Positions 8,537 to 17,026 of a stretch of 64,000 nucleotides of DNA are shown piece after piece. The DNA lies in NCBI GenBank assembly GCA_028277845.1, contig JANQFL010000070.1, positions 1 to 64,000 on the forward strand, given 5' to 3'. The position numbers and the translations under genes were made by a program. The DNA is from Sneathiellales bacterium (GTDB taxonomy: Bacteria; Pseudomonadota; Alphaproteobacteria; JANQFL01). Under the pieces are notes generated by a model that was not told where the DNA came from, searched no databases, and saw nothing but the letters and a program-made list of their open reading frames with translations. Every line of letters starts with the position of its first letter. Within the stretch, counting starts at the first letter, position 1.

Positions 8537-9382
8537 GTGGACGAACCGTCGCCGCTTTGGCCGGCTACATTGCATCACTTTCAATTCAACTCGGAAAATC
8601 CGCAGGCGCTGGTTGAATTCTATGAGCAAGGCCTGGGGCTTTCGGTGCGCGAGGCGGGACACGACTTGTGGCTGGTGGAAGGGGCCGAGCGCCGTTTCTT
8701 CATAGGGCGGGGTCGAAACGAGACCGTGGCCTACAGCGCCTTCGCCATGGATGACCCGATCCGGTTGGAGGCGTTGCAGCGCCGCCTCTCCGACGCCGGC
8801 GTGACCATCGAAGCCAGCCCGAGTCCGTTGTTCGGCAATGCTTCCTTTTCAGTGACCGACCCCGACGGCCAGAGGCTGGTATTCGGCGTGCCGCCGGAAA
8901 GCGCCAGGAAAGGGCGGGACACGCTGCCCGGCCGTTTGCAACACATCGTGTTTGCCACAACGGATCTGGACAGGATCGTCGCGTTTTACGAGCAAATCCT
9001 GGGGTTCGCCGTGTCCGACCGGGTTGTGGACGAGAACGATCGGCTCACCGCGGTCTTTTTCCGCTCCGACGAGGAACATCACACCTACGCGGCGTTCAAG
9101 TCGGACGGCGCCCGGTTCGATCATGTTGCCTTGGAGACGTCCGGCTGGACCGACATCCGGGACTGGGGTGATCACTTCGGCTCTCTTCGGGTTCCCCTGT
9201 GGTGGGGGCCGGGACGGCACGGGCCGGGCAACAATCTGTTCTTCATGGTGCGGGATCCCGACGGGAACCGTGTGGAGATTTCCGCCGAACTGGAAATTAT
9301 GCCCTACGACATGGCGGCACGCACCTGGCCGCACGAGGAACATACACTCAACATGTGGGGTCAGGCGTGGATGCGCAGTTGA
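8537..9382 (+). CDS. Two-domain VOC protein, extradiol ring-cleavage dioxygenase-like
   Basis: 281 residues made of two vicinal-oxygen-chelate modules, about residues 8-120 and 130-260. The C-terminal module keeps the usual metal triad: His in LQHIVFATTDL, His in FDHVALE, and Glu in DPDGNRVEISAE. The N-terminal module ends DPDGQRLVFGV with Val instead of Glu, so it probably binds no metal. This matches type I extradiol (catechol 2,3-dioxygenase-like) enzymes. The start is GTG at 8537 behind AAGGGGAGA. It is a single gene divergent from the Nudix pair; the next plus-strand genes are nitrile hydratase, 230 bp away. Actual ring cleavage is an inference; a glyoxalase-type activity is possible. 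Confidence 0.82.
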   Translation: MDEPSPLWPATLHHFQFNSENPQALVEFYEQGLGLSVREAGHDLWLVEGAERRFFIGRGRNETVAYSAFAMDDPIRLEALQRRLSDAGVTIEASPSPLFGNASFSVTDPDGQRLVFGVPPESARKGRDTLPGRLQHIVFATTDLDRIVAFYEQILGFAVSDRVVDENDRLTAVFFRSDEEHHTYAAFKSDGARFDHVALETSGWTDIRDWGDHFGSLRVPLWWGPGRHGPGNNLFFMVRDPDGNRVEISAELEIMPYDMAARTWPHEEHTLNMWGQAWMRS

Positions 9383-9616
9383 ATGCGCTGTCGGCGCGCC
9401 TAACCTAGAGCCACCGAGGGAGGCCCGCCCGGCGCAACGAAGTTGTGATCAATCGTGTCACAGACGGCCCATCACGGCTGGCATAGTGCCCATTCCCGAT
9501 GACGGCGGGACGGTCAATATGCAGTTTGTCTGCGTGGACTATCGCAAAGTTGCGGTATCCGCCTAATTCCTCGGATAATATGGTTTGGTCATTCGCCGAA
9601 CGACAGGGAGATCGTC

Positions 9617-10252
9617 ATGGGTGCAGGGGATCACGATCATCCTCACGAACATTCCGAGTTGAGCGAGTTGGAGCTCCGTGTCCGGGCGTTGGAATCCCTG
9701 CTGACGGAAAAGGGCTATGTGGATCCCGCCGCTCTCGATGAAATCATCGACACCTACGAGAACCGGGTGGGCCCGCGAAACGGCGCCCGGGTGGTGGCAA
9801 GGGCGTGGAGCAACGAGGAATACAAGGCTTGGTTGCTCAAGGATGCCACTGCCGCGATCGCCGATCTGGGCTATACCGGCCGCCAGGGCGAGGACATGCA
9901 GGTTCTGGAGAATACGCCCGCCGTTCACAACATGGTCGTCTGTACCTTGTGCTCCTGTTATCCGTGGCCCGTTCTTGGTTTGCCGCCGGTCTGGTACAAA
10001 TCCGCGCCATACCGCAGCCGGGTTGTCATCGACCCCCGCGGCGTACTCGCCGATTTTGGCGTGACCTTGCCGGACGACACGGAGATCCGGGTCTGGGACA
10101 GCACCTCCGAAATGCGCTATCTGGTATTGCCCATGCGCCCGGAGGGAACCGAGGGCTGGAACGAGGATCGGCTCGCCGACATCGTGACCCGCGATTCCAT
10201 GATCGGTACCGGGATCGTATCCGTTCCCGCCGCGGCAGCGGCGGCCGAGTAG
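9617..10252 (+). CDS. nthA: Nitrile hydratase alpha subunit, cobalt type
   Basis: Catalytic subunit of nitrile hydratase, which hydrates nitriles to amides; 211 residues. The claw motif CTLCSC sits at residues 109-114 and is followed by [10 protein letters not shown]. Thr at the second position marks the cobalt form; iron enzymes have CSLCSC. Cys112 and Ser113 backbone amides plus Cys109 and Cys114 form the metal site, with Cys112 and Cys114 oxidised in known enzymes. The His-rich N-terminus is typical. ATG at 9617 follows CAGGGAG. First of a three-gene operon with the beta subunit 11 bp downstream. Confidence 0.95.
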   Translation: MGAGDHDHPHEHSELSELELRVRALESLLTEKGYVDPAALDEIIDTYENRVGPRNGARVVARAWSNEEYKAWLLKDATAAIADLGYTGRQGEDMQVLENTPAVHNMVVCTLCSCYPWPVLGLPPVWYKSAPYRSRVVIDPRGVLADFGVTLPDDTEIRVWDSTSEMRYLVLPMRPEGTEGWNEDRLADIVTRDSMIGTGIVSVPAAAAAAE

Positions 10253-10263
10253 GAGGCTTCGTT

Positions 10264-10929
10264 ATGAACGGTGCGCACGACATGGGTGGCATGCACGGCA
10301 TGGGACCGGTTGAGCCGGAAATCAACGAGCCGGTGTTTCACGCGGACTGGGAAAGACGTGTACTCGCGTTCACGCTGGCCATGGGCGCCTGGGGCAAGTG
10401 GAACATAGACATGTCACGCTTCGCCCGGGAAAACACGCCGGCAGGCGACTATCTGCGCCGCAGTTACTACGAAACCTGGATGTACGGCCTGGAAAAACTC
10501 ATGGTCGAGCACGGCCTGGTCACCCGGGACGAAATCGAGTCCGCGGTGGCCGGGCAGCGTGCCGAACGGGTTGCGGAACCGCCGCTGACCTTTGACAGGG
10601 TCGGGCCGGTTCTGGCGACGGGCTCGAGCGCCCGCGTGGACGAAGATCGGCCGACCACGTTCAAACCCGGCGACCGGGTCCGCGTGAAGAACCGCCACCC
10701 TGTCGGCCACACACGGGCGCCACGGTATGTGCGCGGCCATGTCGGCACGGTCGAGCAGGACCATGGCGTGTTCGTCTTTCCCGATTCCCATGCCAGGGAC
10801 GGCTCCAAGGATCCGCAGCATTTGTACGTGGTCCGGTTCAGTGCGCACGAACTGTGGGGATCGGAAACCGGGGTGAAGGATACGGTCTGCGTCGACTTGT
10901 GGGACAGCTATCTGGAGCCGGCATCGTGA
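10264..10929 (+). CDS. nthB: Nitrile hydratase beta subunit
   Basis: 221-residue structural partner of the alpha subunit, completing the heterodimer. It begins MNGAHDMGGMHGMGPV, the conserved start of this family, has the helical WERRVLAFTLAMGAWGKWNID segment and ends in the SH3-like barrel (FKPGDRVRVKNRHPVGHTRAPRY, HELWG). The open frame extends much further upstream in register, but only the part from ATG 10264, preceded by a strong AGGAGG, belongs to the protein. The stop overlaps the GTG of the activator gene by four bases (GTGA). Confidence 0.95.
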   Translation: MNGAHDMGGMHGMGPVEPEINEPVFHADWERRVLAFTLAMGAWGKWNIDMSRFARENTPAGDYLRRSYYETWMYGLEKLMVEHGLVTRDEIESAVAGQRAERVAEPPLTFDRVGPVLATGSSARVDEDRPTTFKPGDRVRVKNRHPVGHTRAPRYVRGHVGTVEQDHGVFVFPDSHARDGSKDPQHLYVVRFSAHELWGSETGVKDTVCVDLWDSYLEPAS

Positions 10930-11315
10930 ATGCCCGTGTCCGGAGCGATGCCAACGACCCGGGCGCGCATCTCTTGCCGGAGTTGCCGCGAGATGCCGAG
11001 GGGCCGGTGTTCGATGCGCCGTGGCAGGCGCAAGTGTTTGCCATGGCCGTCAAGCTGCACGAGCAGGGTCATTTTACCTGGGCCGAGTGGGCCACGCATC
11101 TCGGCGCCGAGATCAAATCGGCGCAGGAGTCCGGTGACCCGGACCGGGGGGACACATATTACGACCATTGGCTTCGGGCGCTGGAAACGCTCGTGGCGGA
11201 AAAGAACCTGATCGGGTCTGCCGAACTGACCGACCGCCGGGATGCCTGGGACCGGGCGGCCCGGGCAACACCGCATGGGGAACCCATCGTGCTGGGGCGC
11301 GAACAAAACCCTTGA
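10926..11315 (+). CDS. Nitrile hydratase activator / accessory protein (P14K-like)
   Basis: 129-residue accessory protein required in cobalt nitrile hydratases for cobalt insertion by subunit swapping. It resembles the N-terminal part of the beta subunit (PVFDAPWQAQVFAMAVKLHEQGHFTWAEWATHLG), as expected for P14K/NhlE. Start is GTG 10926, overlapping the beta stop; an upstream ATG in the same frame would lie inside nthB. The operon ends here, nine bases before the convergent deiminase gene. No amidase or cobalt transporter follows, which is unusual for this operon type. Confidence 0.9.
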   Translation: MNARVRSDANDPGAHLLPELPRDAEGPVFDAPWQAQVFAMAVKLHEQGHFTWAEWATHLGAEIKSAQESGDPDRGDTYYDHWLRALETLVAEKNLIGSAELTDRRDAWDRAARATPHGEPIVLGREQNP

Positions 11316-11324
11316 GGGGGTGAC

Positions 11325-12488
11325 CTATCCGGCCTGATCGGGGTCTGATTCAGGCGCCAGAAATTCCATCGGCGTGTGCGTCCTCTTGGGAGCCGGGATT
11401 TGCTGTGTATTGCAATGGATGCCACCGCCGCCTTCGCAAATCTGATGAACGGATACCTGCACGACCGGCAGGCCGCCGGACAATTTTGAAAACAGGTCTT
11501 TGGCCGCTTCGTCCCGTTCCCAGTCACCGAATCGGGGCATGACGATACCGCCGTTGGCGATATAGCAGTTGACGTAGGATGCCGCGAAATCGTCACCGTG
11601 TGCCGGAAGATATTCCCGCCTTGGCCGCAACACGGGGTGAATTTCGAACGATTGGACGCCGGCATAAGCGGCCTCTTCGAAGCGTCGCCTGTTCTCCTGC
11701 AGATCCTTGTATTCCGGATCGTCCGGGTCGTCGGTGATTTCGACGACGGCTTTGCCGGGAGCCAGCAATTTGGCGAGCCCATCGACATGACCGTCGGTGA
11801 TGACATCCGATTCGGAACCCTTGAGCCATATCACATTCTCCGCACCCAGAAACCGGCGAAATTCCTCTTCGACGTCGGTACGGGTCGCGCCGTCGTTCCT
11901 TCGTGGGTCAAGCAGGGCGGTTTCGGTCGTGATGACCGTTCCAGCGCCGTCAACATCGAAGGCGCCGGGTTCCGTCACGATACTGGATTGGCGAAAGGGA
12001 AAGTTCGAGCGTTCGGCGAAACGCTCGGCGAGATCGCGGTCGGAATCGTAACCATCGTAGGCCTCTCCCCAAACGTTGAAGTTCCAACCGATCGCCCAGA
12101 GCAATCCGCTGTTCGCATGCACGACGGTCGGTAGCGTATCGCGCGACCATATGTCGTAGTGGGCCAGTTCCAGCAGGTCGATGTCATTGCCGCACAGTTG
12201 CCGTGCGTCTTCCATGTCTTCCGCATTGGTCAGCATGGTGACGGGCTCGAACTGACGGATGGCCTTGGCAACGACGGCCTGTTCGGCGCGGATAGCGTCT
12301 ATTTCACGGGCGTCGAAATGGTTCCAAGCCGAGGAGAAGGCCATGACGCAACGCGCATGTGTCTCCCATTCCGCAGGCATGGTAAACCGCTCGGGCTTGA
12401 AATTCTGAACCGACCCGTGCGCCGGAAAACCGGCGGAGCACGCCGCCAAGCCGCTGATTTGTAGGAATTGTCGCCGCGAAATCATCAA
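11325..12488 (-). CDS. Agmatine deiminase / peptidyl-arginine deiminase family protein with Tat signal
   Basis: 387-residue guanidine-group hydrolase of the AguA-like branch. The N-terminus SRRQFLQISGLAAC is a twin-arginine signal, with a Cys near the cleavage region that could also be lipidated, so the enzyme acts outside the cytoplasm. Catalytic features visible: an acidic IWSRDTLPT segment, DVITDGHVDGLAKL (Asp/His), and the nucleophile Cys359 in GGGGIHCNTQQIP. Classical AguA is cytoplasmic, so the signal is notable. The substrate (agmatine or another guanidine) is uncertain. It is monocistronic and convergent with the nitrile hydratase operon. Confidence 0.88.
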   Translation of the reverse strand: MMISRRQFLQISGLAACSAGFPAHGSVQNFKPERFTMPAEWETHARCVMAFSSAWNHFDAREIDAIRAEQAVVAKAIRQFEPVTMLTNAEDMEDARQLCGNDIDLLELAHYDIWSRDTLPTVVHANSGLLWAIGWNFNVWGEAYDGYDSDRDLAERFAERSNFPFRQSSIVTEPGAFDVDGAGTVITTETALLDPRRNDGATRTDVEEEFRRFLGAENVIWLKGSESDVITDGHVDGLAKLLAPGKAVVEITDDPDDPEYKDLQENRRRFEEAAYAGVQSFEIHPVLRPRREYLPAHGDDFAASYVNCYIANGGIVMPRFGDWERDEAAKDLFSKLSGGLPVVQVSVHQICEGGGGIHCNTQQIPAPKRTHTPMEFLAPESDPDQAG

Positions 12489-12621
12489 TCAAGCCAACCG
12501 AACAGGATTCCCGAATGGTCACCGAATTCTGTAAAGAATTCAGGCACAAGGCTATACGATTTCGGATAAATTTGGCTGCAGTTTGGCGTAATCCGGGATG
12601 TTTTTGGCCGATTTGGACGAG

Positions 12622-13305
12622 TCAATCGGCGCTGCCGGAATCGTTCCGCTCGGCGAGCAACCAACGAAATACGGCGACGGACAGTGCGGCACCGGCAAAT
12701 TGAACCAGTACAAACGGCAGGATGTCGGAAGGGTGGATACCCGAAAACGTGTCGGTAAAGCCACGCGCGATCGTCACTGCCGGATTCGCAAACGACGTTG
12801 ACGAAGTGAACCAGTAGCCGGCGGTGATAAACAATCCGACCGCGAAAGGCACGGTTTCCGGGCGGAAGCGCAAGCATCCGATGATGACCGAAACCAGCCC
12901 GAAACTGGCCACCAGTTCGCCGGTCCACTGACCGATCCCCGTTCGCTGTGTCATTGACACCTGGATTGTGGGCAAATCGAACATGACGTGGGCGGCCAAA
13001 ACACCGGCCAGGCCGCCGACGACCTGCGCCGCCAGGTAGGGTACGAACTGTGCAGCCGGCAGTTCACGCTTGATCAGGAATGCGAGACTGACCGCCGGAT
13101 TGAAATGCGCACCGGAAATCGGGCCGAAAACGAGAATCAGCACAACCAGAATCGCGCCGGTCGCGATTGTGTTGCCAAGCAGCGCCAAGGCTGTGTTTCC
13201 GCCGGCCAGGTTCTCCGCCATGATGCCGGAACCGACTACGGTCGCCAGTAGAAATCCGGTACCGATGGCCTCGGCGGCCAACCGTTGGGAAACACTGTTC
13301 GACAT
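12622..13305 (-). CDS. MIP-family channel (AqpS-like aquaporin)
   Basis: 227-residue channel with six hydrophobic segments and two NPA boxes: GAHFNPAVSLAF and FANPAVTIARGFTDTFSGI. The second NPA lacks the immediately following Arg of ordinary aquaporins and instead reads NPAVTIAR, as remembered for AqpS-type channels linked to arsenite efflux. No ars genes are nearby, so substrate is open (water, small polyols or metalloid acids). The frame runs up to 13371, but ATG 13305 before SNSVSQRLAAEAIGTG is the natural start. Confidence 0.88.
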   Translation of the reverse strand: MSNSVSQRLAAEAIGTGFLLATVVGSGIMAENLAGGNTALALLGNTIATGAILVVLILVFGPISGAHFNPAVSLAFLIKRELPAAQFVPYLAAQVVGGLAGVLAAHVMFDLPTIQVSMTQRTGIGQWTGELVASFGLVSVIIGCLRFRPETVPFAVGLFITAGYWFTSSTSFANPAVTIARGFTDTFSGIHPSDILPFVLVQFAGAALSVAVFRWLLAERNDSGSAD

Positions 13306-13467
13306 TTTGGAAACTCTCTCTAGGTACCTATCGGTGCGTGAAGAAACGTCACCGCGATTGATGGCAGACAAGTGGCGGGTGAAATGCTTGTGTTATCTGT
13401 CACGCCAACGTTACCAAATCATGACATGGAACTGTAACACATCTGCGTCTGGGGAGACCGCAGCTGA

Positions 13468-13905
13468 ATGATCGACGTCTCGCATCCCGATTTGTTGTCG
13501 CTCTACGCCTTGTGGAACGAAAAGCGTGGCGGCAAGGTATTGGCCGAACGGAAAGACTTCGATCCGTTCGTGCTGAAACCGTGGCTGGGCCACGTCACGC
13601 TACTCGATGCCGTGGAAAACGGCTCGGATTTCGTCTTTCGCCTTTATGGTTCCGAACTGGTCAATATGTTCGGATTCGACTTGACGGGCCGCCGGGTCGG
13701 CGAATGCCTGGATCTCATCGGCGAGAAACCGCTCAGGGAATATCGCTGGTCGCACGCGTACTGCAAGCCGCTGGGAATCAGCCGCAGTTCGCCGGCCAAT
13801 GAGGACTTGGTCGACATGGATAAGATCGTCTTGCCGTTGAGCAACGGTGGAGCCGACCCCGATGTCCTGCTCGCCGCGATATACAAGTCCAGCTACGACG
13901 ATTGA
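13468..13905 (+). CDS. PAS_5-type domain protein
   Basis: 145-residue stand-alone PAS-like protein of the alphaproteobacterial PAS_5 group. The pattern is an N-terminal LYALWNEKRGGKVLAERKDFDPFVLKPWLGHVTLLDAV segment, a core FRLYGSELVNMFGFDLTGRRVGECL, and a C-terminal strand VLLAAIYKSS. It has no output domain. The start is ATG 13468 behind GGGGAGA. A second member lies at 30796. Ligand and partner unknown; such proteins are thought to be small-molecule sensors. It is divergent from the aquaporin gene and convergent with DUF983. Confidence 0.75.
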   Translation: MIDVSHPDLLSLYALWNEKRGGKVLAERKDFDPFVLKPWLGHVTLLDAVENGSDFVFRLYGSELVNMFGFDLTGRRVGECLDLIGEKPLREYRWSHAYCKPLGISRSSPANEDLVDMDKIVLPLSNGGADPDVLLAAIYKSSYDD

Positions 13906-13911
13906 CCGGAC

Positions 13912-14316
13912 TTAGTCCTTCACGGGACCACCAAATCCATGCATTGCCTTGGCCCACTGCAGGCCAATCAACGCGCCCTTCACCCGCGGCAGGAAAAACA
14001 AGGTGAGCGCCAGCGTCAGTGGCAGCCAGATCGACATGTGGACCCACTCGGGCGGATGCCACAGCCGTTCGGTAATCAACAAAGCCGGCATCACAATGTG
14101 CGCGACCAGGGTGATGGTGAAATAGGGCGGGGCGTCGTCGGCACGCTGATGATGCAGTTCCAGTTCACACGCGCTGCATTGCTCGTGCACTTTGAGATAG
14201 CGGAAAAACATTCGGTTCTCGCCGCAGGCGGGACAGCGGCGGCGCCATCCGCGAACCATCGCGTTCCAAAGCGAGCGTGACGACGGCGTGTCACCGCCGA
14301 ATTCGAGTGGGGGCAT
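13912..14316 (-). CDS. DUF983 family membrane protein
   Basis: 134-residue protein with a rubredoxin-like knuckle (CPACGENRMF, then EQCSACELELHHQRADDAPPYF) followed by two hydrophobic helices (TLVAHIVMPALLI and IWLPLTLALTLFFLP). This is the DUF983 pattern, often found near cytochrome oxidase assembly genes in alphaproteobacteria, although not here. ATG at 14316 is chosen; the open frame runs to 14610, but upstream residues are low-complexity and basic, like non-coding translation. Divergent from the flavoprotein gene across 292 bp in which no other gene is seen. Confidence 0.85.
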   Translation of the reverse strand: MPPLEFGGDTPSSRSLWNAMVRGWRRRCPACGENRMFFRYLKVHEQCSACELELHHQRADDAPPYFTITLVAHIVMPALLITERLWHPPEWVHMSIWLPLTLALTLFFLPRVKGALIGLQWAKAMHGFGGPVKD

Positions 14317-14608
14317 GATAAACCCGATTGTTTGCCTTGTCTGATTGAGCCGGTTTTCCGGCCCGGTTTCGGCAAATGTGGCGTGGAAGGGGTCGGTTCG
14401 CAAGGGGCGGGGCTGCGGCACGGTGACGCGGTGGTCCTTTGCACCTGCGGAAGAACGGCGAAGATTGTCACTAATCCGCCGTTTCCATGTCGTTTCACGA
14501 ATATCGGCGTCTCGTCCGTCGGGCATCATCCTGAACCGGGCTGTCAAAAATGGCCCGAAATTGGGCGGATATCGAGCGCCGCCGGAACGCTTACAGGGAA
14601 TGGTCGCC

Positions 14609-17026
14609 ATGAAATCTCATGTGCAAGTCGTCGTCATCGGGGGCGGGGTGGTCGGATGCAGCGTGCTCTATCATTTGACCAAATTGGGCTGGAAGGACGT
14701 CCTGCTGATCGAGCGCAAGGAGCTGACGGCGGGTTCGACATGGCACGCGGCCGGCGGTTTTCACACGCTGAATGCCGATCCCAATATGGCCGCCCTGCAG
14801 GGCTACACCATCCAGCTCTACCGCGAATTGGAGGAAATCACGGACCAATCGTGCGGGCTGCATCACGTCGGCGGCCTGACCCTGGCGACGACGCCGGAAC
14901 GCATGGATTATCTCCGGGCCGAACGGGCGAAACATCGCCATATGGGCTTGGAAACCGAGATCGTCGGAGTCGAGGAAATCAGGAAACTGAGTCCGATCAT
15001 CAATCTCGATGGCGTCTTGGGTGCTTTGTACGACCCCTTGGATGGACACCTGGACCCGTCGGGCACCACTTACGCCTACGCCAAGGCGGCGCGTCAGCAA
15101 GGGGCCGAAATATCGCTGCGCAACCGTGTACTGGAACTGAACCGGCGCAATGACGGCCAGTGGGACGTGGTTACCGAACAGGGCACCGTGGTGGCCGAGC
15201 ATGTGGTCAATGCCGGCGGCCTGTGGGCCCGCGAGGTGGGCGAGATGGTCGGTGTCTATCTGCCGCTGCATCCCATGGAGCATCAGTACTTCGTCACCGA
15301 CGATATCGCGGACGTCTACGAGCACCCCACCGAACTGCCCCATTCGCTCGACCCGGAAGGCGAGAGCTATCTGCGCCAGGAGGGGCGGGGGCTGGTCATT
15401 GGCCTGTATGAGCAGGATTGCGAACACTGGGCCGTGGATGGCACGCCATGGGATTTCGGCACCGAACTGCTGCCCGACAAGCTCGACCGGGTGATCGACA
15501 GCCTGCAGCACGCGCACAACCGTTATCCGTGTCTGGCCGACGCCGGCATCAAGCGGGTCATCAACGGACCGTTCACGTTCGCGCCCGACGGCAACCCGCT
15601 GGTCGGGCCGGTGCCGGGATTGCCCGGATTCTGGTGCGCCTGTGCCGTCATGGCCGGCTTCAGCCAGGGCGGTGGCGTCGGCCTCACCCTGGCCGAATGG
15701 ATGATCGAGGGCGAACCCTCGCGCGATGTGTTTGCCCTGGATGTGAGCCGCTTCGGCGACATTTGTACCCGGCCCTACACTCGGGCCAAGGTGAAGGAGA
15801 ACTATCAGCGCCGTTTCGCCGTGTCCTATCCCAACGAGGAGTTGCCGGCCGGCCGGCCTCTGCATACCACGCCGGCTTATACGGTGTGGAAGGACCAACG
15901 CGCCGTCTTCGGCTCGGGCTACGGCCTCGAGCACGTCAACTACTTCGCGCCGGAGGGCGAGGCGCTGGAGGAAACGCCATCCTTCCGCCGCTCCAACGCG
16001 TTCGGTCCGGTGGGTGATGAATGCCGTGCGGTGCGCTCGGCGGTCGGCATCAACGAGATCCACAATTTCGGTAAGTACGAGGTCGCGGGGCCGGGCGCCG
16101 AAGATTGGCTCAATACGGTTATGGCCAATCGCATGCCCAAACCCGGACGCATGACTCTGACACCGATGCTTAGCCCCAAAGGCAAGTTGATCGGCGACTT
16201 CACGGTGGCCAACCTGGACGGTGGACGTTACCAGGTGACGGCGTCTTACGCTGCCCAGGCCTACCACATGCGCTGGTTCGAGCAGCATCTGCCGGACAAC
16301 GGCGTTACCATACGCAACGTGTCGTTGGACCGTATCGGTTTCCAGATTGCCGGACCCAATTCCAGGGAACTGCTGAGTCGGGTTACGCGGACGGATGTTT
16401 CCAACGAGGCCTTCCCGTTCCTGTCGGTGCGGGAAATGCATGTCGGGCACTCACCGGCCATCGTGACCCGGGTCACCTACACCGGCGATCTGGGCTACGA
16501 AATTTATGTTCCGGCGGCCCACCAGATTGCTCTGTTCGAGACCCTGACGGAAGCGGGGGCGGATCTCGGGCTCAAGCCGTTCGGTATGCGGGCCATGATG
16601 TCGCTCAGGCTGGAAAAGTCGTTTGGCTCCTGGATGCGCGAATTCAAGCCCGACTACACCCCCGCGGAAACCGGCCTCGACCGTTTCGTGTCGTTCAGGA
16701 AAAACGACGATTTTATCGGCCGTGCGGCGGCGTTGGCGGAAAAGGAGAATCCGCCCAAGCGCAAGCTGTGCACCTTCGTGGTCGATGCCACGGACGCCGA
16801 TGTCTGGGCCGATGAGCCGATCTGGAAGGACGGCGCCGTGGTCGGGTTCGTGACGTCGGGCGGCTATGCCCACTTTGTGGAGAAATCGGTGGCCCTCGGA
16901 TTCGTGCCGACGGAGATGGCGACCGATGGCCAGACGGTCGAGATTGAAATCCTCGGCGACATGCGCCCGGCGACGCTGATCACCGAGCCGTTGTTCGATC
17001 CGCAGGGCGCCCGCATGCGGGGTTAA
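14609..17026 (+). CDS. Dimethylglycine/sarcosine dehydrogenase-like FAD and aminomethyltransferase fusion protein
   Basis: 805-residue flavoprotein that probably oxidatively demethylates an N-methylated amine and transfers the C1 unit to tetrahydrofolate. Residues 1-370 form a DAO-type FAD domain (VVVIGGGVVGCSVLYHL; GSTWHAAGGFHT, whose His is the covalent FAD site in the known dimethylglycine oxidase family). A linker follows, then a GcvT-like folate domain from about residue 430 (TLTPMLSPKGKLIGDFTVA, TGDLGYEIYVPA) and its C-terminal barrel (LCTFVVDATDADVWADEPI). ATG 14609 has AGGGA at 10-nt spacing; ATG 14600 is an alternative. The stop overlaps the convergent MFS gene by four bases. Dimethylglycine, sarcosine or another methylamine are all possible substrates. 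Confidence 0.9.
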   Translation: MKSHVQVVVIGGGVVGCSVLYHLTKLGWKDVLLIERKELTAGSTWHAAGGFHTLNADPNMAALQGYTIQLYRELEEITDQSCGLHHVGGLTLATTPERMDYLRAERAKHRHMGLETEIVGVEEIRKLSPIINLDGVLGALYDPLDGHLDPSGTTYAYAKAARQQGAEISLRNRVLELNRRNDGQWDVVTEQGTVVAEHVVNAGGLWAREVGEMVGVYLPLHPMEHQYFVTDDIADVYEHPTELPHSLDPEGESYLRQEGRGLVIGLYEQDCEHWAVDGTPWDFGTELLPDKLDRVIDSLQHAHNRYPCLADAGIKRVINGPFTFAPDGNPLVGPVPGLPGFWCACAVMAGFSQGGGVGLTLAEWMIEGEPSRDVFALDVSRFGDICTRPYTRAKVKENYQRRFAVSYPNEELPAGRPLHTTPAYTVWKDQRAVFGSGYGLEHVNYFAPEGEALEETPSFRRSNAFGPVGDECRAVRSAVGINEIHNFGKYEVAGPGAEDWLNTVMANRMPKPGRMTLTPMLSPKGKLIGDFTVANLDGGRYQVTASYAAQAYHMRWFEQHLPDNGVTIRNVSLDRIGFQIAGPNSRELLSRVTRTDVSNEAFPFLSVREMHVGHSPAIVTRVTYTGDLGYEIYVPAAHQIALFETLTEAGADLGLKPFGMRAMMSLRLEKSFGSWMREFKPDYTPAETGLDRFVSFRKNDDFIGRAAALAEKENPPKRKLCTFVVDATDADVWADEPIWKDGAVVGFVTSGGYAHFVEKSVALGFVPTEMATDGQTVEIEILGDMRPATLITEPLFDPQGARMRG

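Noticed and set aside
14591-16450. Long minus-strand frame of 619 codons opposite the flavoprotein gene
   Set aside because: It is a shadow of the high-GC plus-strand gene; the plus-strand protein has clear FAD and GcvT motifs, the minus-strand translation has none.
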